From the NCBI GenBank assembly GCA_015064555.1, contig SVRZ01000012.1, forward strand, positions 1 through 64,000: DNA of 64,000 nt, written 5' to 3'. The notes beneath the pieces are model-generated. The model worked only from the letters and a program-made list of their open reading frames with translations. It ran no database searches and was not told the DNA's origin. This DNA is from Oscillospiraceae bacterium (GTDB lineage Bacteria; Bacillota; Clostridia; Oscillospirales; CAG-272). This document shows, piece after piece, positions 60,290 through 64,000 of the stretch (position 1 is its first letter; the number at the start of each line of letters is the position of its first letter). A program made the translations under genes and the position numbers.

Positions 60290-60913
60290 ATGGCTGATAA
60301 GGTTATGATCATAGGCATCGCGGGCGGCTCCGGAAGCGGTAAGACCACGCTTGCCGAAAATATAGCGGCACATTTCGGAGAGAGAATTTCTCTTTTGCGC
60401 CACGATGATTATTACAAATCACAGCGCGATATTCCCGAGAGCGAGCGCGCGGGTATGAATTACGACCATCCGGACGCATTCGATACCGAGCTGCTCATAG
60501 AGCATCTTGATGCGCTGAAGCAAGGCGAGGCGATCGACTGCCCGATATATGACTACTCTATCCACGACAGAAGCAGAGATATACGCCACGTCGATCCCTC
60601 ACGCGTTATAATACTCGAGGGTATACTCATATTCGAGAACCGCGAGCTTATAAAAAGACTCGATATGAAGATATTCGTGGATACCGATCCCGACGTCCGC
60701 ATTCTGCGCCGTATCGTGCGCGACGTGAAGAAGCGCGGAAGGACGCTTGATTCGGTCATATCGCAGTATCTGTCCACCGTTAAGCCGATGCACGAGGCAT
60801 TCGTTGAGCCAAGCAAAAAGCACGCCGACATAATCGTGCCCGAGGGCGGCAAGAATCCCGTGGCATACGGCATGCTGATAGACAGGATAGAAAAGCATCT
60901 GTCCGAGCTTTGA
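60290..60913 (+). CDS. udk: Uridine kinase
   Basis: 207 aa. P-loop GIAGGSGSGKTTLAENI, HDDYYKSQRDIP, YDHPDAFDTELL, HVDPSRVIILEGILIFE. Phosphorylates uridine and cytidine. RBS GGGAGG. Last gene of the salvage cluster, 8 nt before the atpZ-like gene, so the two operons may share a transcript. Confidence 0.94.
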   Translation: MADKVMIIGIAGGSGSGKTTLAENIAAHFGERISLLRHDDYYKSQRDIPESERAGMNYDHPDAFDTELLIEHLDALKQGEAIDCPIYDYSIHDRSRDIRHVDPSRVIILEGILIFENRELIKRLDMKIFVDTDPDVRILRRIVRDVKKRGRTLDSVISQYLSTVKPMHEAFVEPSKKHADIIVPEGGKNPVAYGMLIDRIEKHLSEL

Positions 60914-60921
60914 CCTGAATA

Positions 60922-61200
60922 ATGAAAAACAGATTCACAAAAATTATTTCGCCCATTTACGTTATAAATATGGCGATGCAATCTATAGTGAGCCTCATCT
61001 CTCCGATAGCCGTAGCATTTCTTATCGCGTATCTTCTGGAGAAATACTCTGCCGTCGGAAGCTGGATATACGTCCCTCTTATGATACTGGGACTATTCTC
61101 GGGGCTATACTCTATGGTGGTGTTTATCCTGCGTGCTTCGCGTGCGCTGGAGGCACTTGAAAAACAGCATTCTGAAAAGGAGCAACAAGCAAAAAAATGA
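60922..61200 (+). CDS. AtpZ-like small membrane protein
   Basis: 92 aa with two hydrophobic helices (about 13-35 and 46-70), a short polar C-terminus rich in Glu, Gln and Lys, and no clear RBS. AtpZ/AtpI-type proteins sit at the head of F1Fo operons, where they have been proposed to help c-ring assembly or Mg2+/Ca2+ supply. The assignment rests on size, topology and position. Its stop overlaps atpI (ATGA). Confidence 0.7.
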   Translation: MKNRFTKIISPIYVINMAMQSIVSLISPIAVAFLIAYLLEKYSAVGSWIYVPLMILGLFSGLYSMVVFILRASRALEALEKQHSEKEQQAKK

Positions 61201-61757
61201 TTTTCAACAAGGTCCCTAAGCGGGAAACACTCATTCTCGCTCTGGGAGAAGCACTGGTTGCCGTTCTCATCTGTCTCGGATATCTCCTGATAGGCAAATT
61301 TGAATGGCAGGTAGCAACGGGAGCTGTGCTCGGAGGCGCGGTTACCGTTCTGAATTTTCTGTTTCTTGCGATATCGGTAAATCGCGCGCTCGACAGAATA
61401 ATCGCTGAAGGAATTGACAAGGATAAGCTCAATAAGAGTCTAGAAGACCTTTACGAGAAGTCGGAGAGCGATAAGACCGTATCCGGGGAAACCGACGTGA
61501 TCGGTGAAGACACGGACGGCGAAGCATCCGAGAGCGATACGCACGACGATGCGGCGGCAAGGTTCGCAAATGAAAATGCGGGTAAGCTGCAAAACGCCGT
61601 TAAGCTTTCATTTATCATAAGAAGCGCGAGTATGGTTGCCGCCCTGGTGCTGGCTTTCCTTACCGGGTGGTTTGACGTTATCGCAACCGTCATCCCACTC
61701 TTTATGCAAAGACCTATACTTACCGTTTCCGAAATGCTGAGAAAGGAGGAAAAGTAA
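61197..61757 (+). CDS. atpI: ATP synthase subunit I-like protein
   Basis: 186 aa. Four helices: LILALGEALVAVLICLGYLL, ATGAVLGGAVTVLNFLFLAI, ASMVAALVLAFLTGWFDV and an end helix. Between helices 2 and 3 lies an acidic loop of about 50 residues (VSGETDVIGEDTDGEASESD and further), much longer than in typical AtpI. It acts in c-ring assembly in relatives. Coupled to the preceding gene by ATGA and 1 nt before atpB. Confidence 0.78.
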   Translation: MIFNKVPKRETLILALGEALVAVLICLGYLLIGKFEWQVATGAVLGGAVTVLNFLFLAISVNRALDRIIAEGIDKDKLNKSLEDLYEKSESDKTVSGETDVIGEDTDGEASESDTHDDAAARFANENAGKLQNAVKLSFIIRSASMVAALVLAFLTGWFDVIATVIPLFMQRPILTVSEMLRKEEK

Positions 61758-61758
61758 T

Positions 61759-62556
61759 ATGGATCTGAGCGTCACAGGCGCGAAAATATATTTCAAAATA
61801 CCCTTTCTTTTCGGCACCGAGATCAGGATAACGCAGACTACCATATCACTTCTGGTAGTCACGATAATACTTATCACAGCCGCATATTTCCTGGGACGTA
61901 ATCTTAAAAAGCGTCCCGGCAGACTTCAGGTAATTACCGAAAAGGGCGTTACGATGCTTTACGGCTTAGTCGAGGAAACCATGGGAAAGCATAATCTCAA
62001 ATTTGCTCCCTATATAGGAGCTCTGCTCCTCTCTTCCTTTGCCGGATCACTGATAGGTACGACTCAGCTCTTCCGCTCCACTACGGCAGATCTCTCGGTC
62101 ACGCTCGCGTGGGCACTTGTTACCTCGGTGATGGTATGGTATTCCAACATCAAGAATTTCGGATTTGTGGCATGGCTCAAGGGCTTTACCGAGCCGGTCG
62201 TGGTCATGACTCCCATGAACATCGTTTCCGAGATCGCACAGCCTATCTCACTGGCATTCCGTCACTTCGGAAATGTGGCGGGCGGCGGAGTTCTCACCTC
62301 GCTGGTCTATGCGGCACTCGCCGCGCTCTCCAACCTTCTTTTCGGTTGGCTTCCCGGATTGCTCGGTTCTCTGCCCTTTATGCAGGCAGGTATCCCCGCA
62401 TTCCTTTCTATCTACTTTGATCTGTTCTCGGGCTTCGTTCAGGCTCTGGTATTCTCCCTGCTTACGATGGTATACGTAGGCTCGGCAAACCCGCCTCCCG
62501 AGGAAATCCCCGAAAGACCGAAGAAAAAAGCAAAATTCAATGCGAGCGATATTTGA
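61759..62556 (+). CDS. atpB: ATP synthase F0 subunit a
   Basis: 265 aa. Six helices or so with the stator core EIAQPISLAFRHFGNVAGGG; the essential arginine is in that FRHFGN string (usual form LRLFGN). Conserved TTADLSVTLAWALVTSV in the preceding segment and GFVQALVFSLLTMVYV near the end. RBS AAAGGAGGA. With the c ring it forms the ion channel. Confidence 0.93.
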   Translation: MDLSVTGAKIYFKIPFLFGTEIRITQTTISLLVVTIILITAAYFLGRNLKKRPGRLQVITEKGVTMLYGLVEETMGKHNLKFAPYIGALLLSSFAGSLIGTTQLFRSTTADLSVTLAWALVTSVMVWYSNIKNFGFVAWLKGFTEPVVVMTPMNIVSEIAQPISLAFRHFGNVAGGGVLTSLVYAALAALSNLLFGWLPGLLGSLPFMQAGIPAFLSIYFDLFSGFVQALVFSLLTMVYVGSANPPPEEIPERPKKKAKFNASDI

Positions 62557-62625
62557 TATTATGCGTTGAAGAAGCTTTAAAAGCACTATTTAGTAAACAA
62601 TTATTAACAAATAAAAATAAATTGA

Positions 62626-62898
<273 letters not shown>

Positions 62899-62935
62899 TA
62901 TTACCCGTGAAAACCCATCAAAAAAGGAGAAGCAT

Positions 62936-63448
62936 ATGCAAGTGGTATTAGATCAGTTTGAGGCCTTTGTCGGCGTTAATTTCTTTACCATGATATTCGC
63001 ATGGATAAACCTGATCATACTCTACGTTTTCCTGAAAAAGCTGCTTTTCAATCCCGTTAAAAACATGATCGATTCAAGGCAGAAGGAGATCGACGATATG
63101 TATTCGGATGCCGAGGCAAACCGCACGGATGCCGAGGCTATGAAGACCGAATACGAGAGCAAGCTCGCCGCGGCTGACGCCGAGAGCGAGCAGATCCTCA
63201 AGACTGCCATAAGACGCGCCCAGCTACGCGAGGAGGAGATACTTAAGGATGCCGATCTGAAGGCAGCCAGAACTCTCGAGCGTGCCGAGGAGCAGATCGA
63301 GAAGGAGAAAAGGCAGGCTATCAACGACGTCAAAAGCGAAATATCGTCGATCGCCTTGGATATCGCGGCGGCGGTCATCGAAAGAGACGTTGATGCCAAG
63401 GATCACGCGGCACTTATTGATGAATTCATCGATAAGATCGGAGAATAA
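62936..63448 (+). CDS. atpF: ATP synthase F0 subunit b
   Basis: 170 aa. One N-terminal helix (FFTMIFAWINLIILYVFLKK) and a long charged coiled coil (DSRQKEIDDMYSDAEANRTD and on) forming the peripheral stalk. RBS AAAAAGGAG. Normal length. Followed by atpH after 2 nt. Confidence 0.93.
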   Translation: MQVVLDQFEAFVGVNFFTMIFAWINLIILYVFLKKLLFNPVKNMIDSRQKEIDDMYSDAEANRTDAEAMKTEYESKLAAADAESEQILKTAIRRAQLREEEILKDADLKAARTLERAEEQIEKEKRQAINDVKSEISSIALDIAAAVIERDVDAKDHAALIDEFIDKIGE

Positions 63449-63450
63449 CT

Positions 63451-63984
63451 ATGGTAGGCGCAAAGGAATACGCAGACGCACTCTTTTCGTTGGCTGAGGA
63501 GAGCTTCAGAACCGATGCTGTCCTCGAGGACGTCAAGGCATGCGCCGCGGCAATGAAAAACAATCCGGAGTACTCGGTCCTGACCGATACTCCTGCCATC
63601 AGCGTTCCCGAAAAGCTTTCACTTATTGACCGTGCATTTGCCGGAGTGGACGAATGCGTAAGAAATCTTTTGAAGATACTCTGCGAGAAGCATTCTGTCC
63701 ATAAATTCCCGGCTATAGCGCAGGAATTCATTTTGCTCTATAACGAATCGCGCGGCATTTGCCAAGCGGATGTCATAAGCGCAGTTATGCTCAGTGCAAA
63801 GCAGATAAACGAGCTTTCCGGAAAGCTTGAGAGGCTGACAGGCAAAAAAATCCTCTTACACAACGTCATAGACAAGAACGTCCTCGGAGGAATAAAGCTC
63901 CGCTATATGGGCGTCCAGATGGATTATACTCTCAGGTCAAGGCTTGACGCAATAGAGCGGAGCCTTGCAAATACTGTACTCTAA
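63451..63984 (+). CDS. atpH: ATP synthase F1 subunit delta
   Basis: 177 aa. N-terminal helical domain (AKEYADALFSLAEES ... NNPEYSVLTDTPAISVPEKL) and conserved C-terminal IDKNVLGGIKLRYMGVQMDYTLRSRL. Connects the b stalk to the F1 head. Complete, stop at 63982. Next expected gene is atpA, outside the window. Confidence 0.93.
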   Translation: MVGAKEYADALFSLAEESFRTDAVLEDVKACAAAMKNNPEYSVLTDTPAISVPEKLSLIDRAFAGVDECVRNLLKILCEKHSVHKFPAIAQEFILLYNESRGICQADVISAVMLSAKQINELSGKLERLTGKKILLHNVIDKNVLGGIKLRYMGVQMDYTLRSRLDAIERSLANTVL

Positions 63985-64000
63985 TTAAAAATTAAGTTGG

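Overview
The window looks like chromosome of an uncultured, probably gut-associated anaerobe of the Bacillota (class Clostridia). Evidence: sigma-A type promoters (TTGACA-17-TATAAT) and strong GGAGG ribosome sites throughout, a remnant of the sporulation peptidase SpoIVB, BspA-like leucine-rich surface proteins, a VTC/DUF4956/Cthe_2159-type cluster, a glycyl radical enzyme with its activase, and a Na+-type ATP synthase c subunit. The genus cannot be fixed from the sequence alone. No rRNA, tRNA or CRISPR array was seen.

Layout. (1) 0.1-3.5 kb: AraC regulator divergent from a DHDPS/NAL-family lyase and a BNR (sialidase-like) protein. (2) 3.5-9.6 kb: an AT-rich island bounded by two 193-bp imperfect inverted repeats that each carry the 5' end of an IS1182-like transposase. 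A spoIVB fragment lies just outside its left edge. Inside are a lipoprotein, two zinc-ribbon membrane proteins, and a rightward unit of XRE regulator, YhcG/DUF1016 PD-(D/E)XK nuclease, a protein that reads as a fused MNT nucleotidyltransferase-HEPN, and a serine recombinase broken by one nonsense codon. (3) 9.6-10.6 kb: a Fic protein with its own DNA-binding domain and operator-like repeats. (4) 10.8-22.9 kb: AraC plus glycyl radical enzyme and activase; then a pectin/uronate block (GH28, SDR, galactonate-dehydratase-like enzyme, two AraC proteins, SDR, FAD oxidoreductase). (5) 22.9-26.7 kb: micro-hairpin repeat arrays, then a large LRR lipoprotein. (6) 26.8-37.3 kb: AraC, GH5, EamA transporter, QOR, AroD-like protein, AraC, and a leftward operon of MDR, Gfo/Idh/MocA, CE15-like esterase, Doc toxin and BNR protein. 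(7) 37.4-48.9 kb: VTC, DUF4956, Cthe_2159-like lipoprotein, two-component system, HtrA-like lipoprotein, then an attenuated leader, a 42-aa acidic peptide and a 1246-aa LRR protein. (8) 49-55 kb: DUF3737, paralogous membrane proteins, histidine phosphatase, a repeat/MITE region, DUF4830, a 31-aa Cys-rich peptide and topoisomerase III. (9) 55.3-64 kb: nucleoside salvage (tdk, deoC, deoD, deoB, cdd, pdp, udk) running into the atp operon (atpZ, atpI, atpB, atpE, atpF, atpH), cut just before atpA.

Functionally, most of the first 37 kb is a set of small plant- or host-glycan and uronate catabolic modules, each with its own AraC regulator (six in 32 kb) and no solute-transport genes except one EamA permease. 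The best candidates for something undescribed are the XRE-YhcG-MNT/HEPN island, the antiterminator/terminator leader in front of the acidic peptide and LRR gene, and the families of micro-hairpins separated by a locus-specific 7-9 nt word. The two-carboxylate c subunit is a clear, testable prediction about ion coupling.
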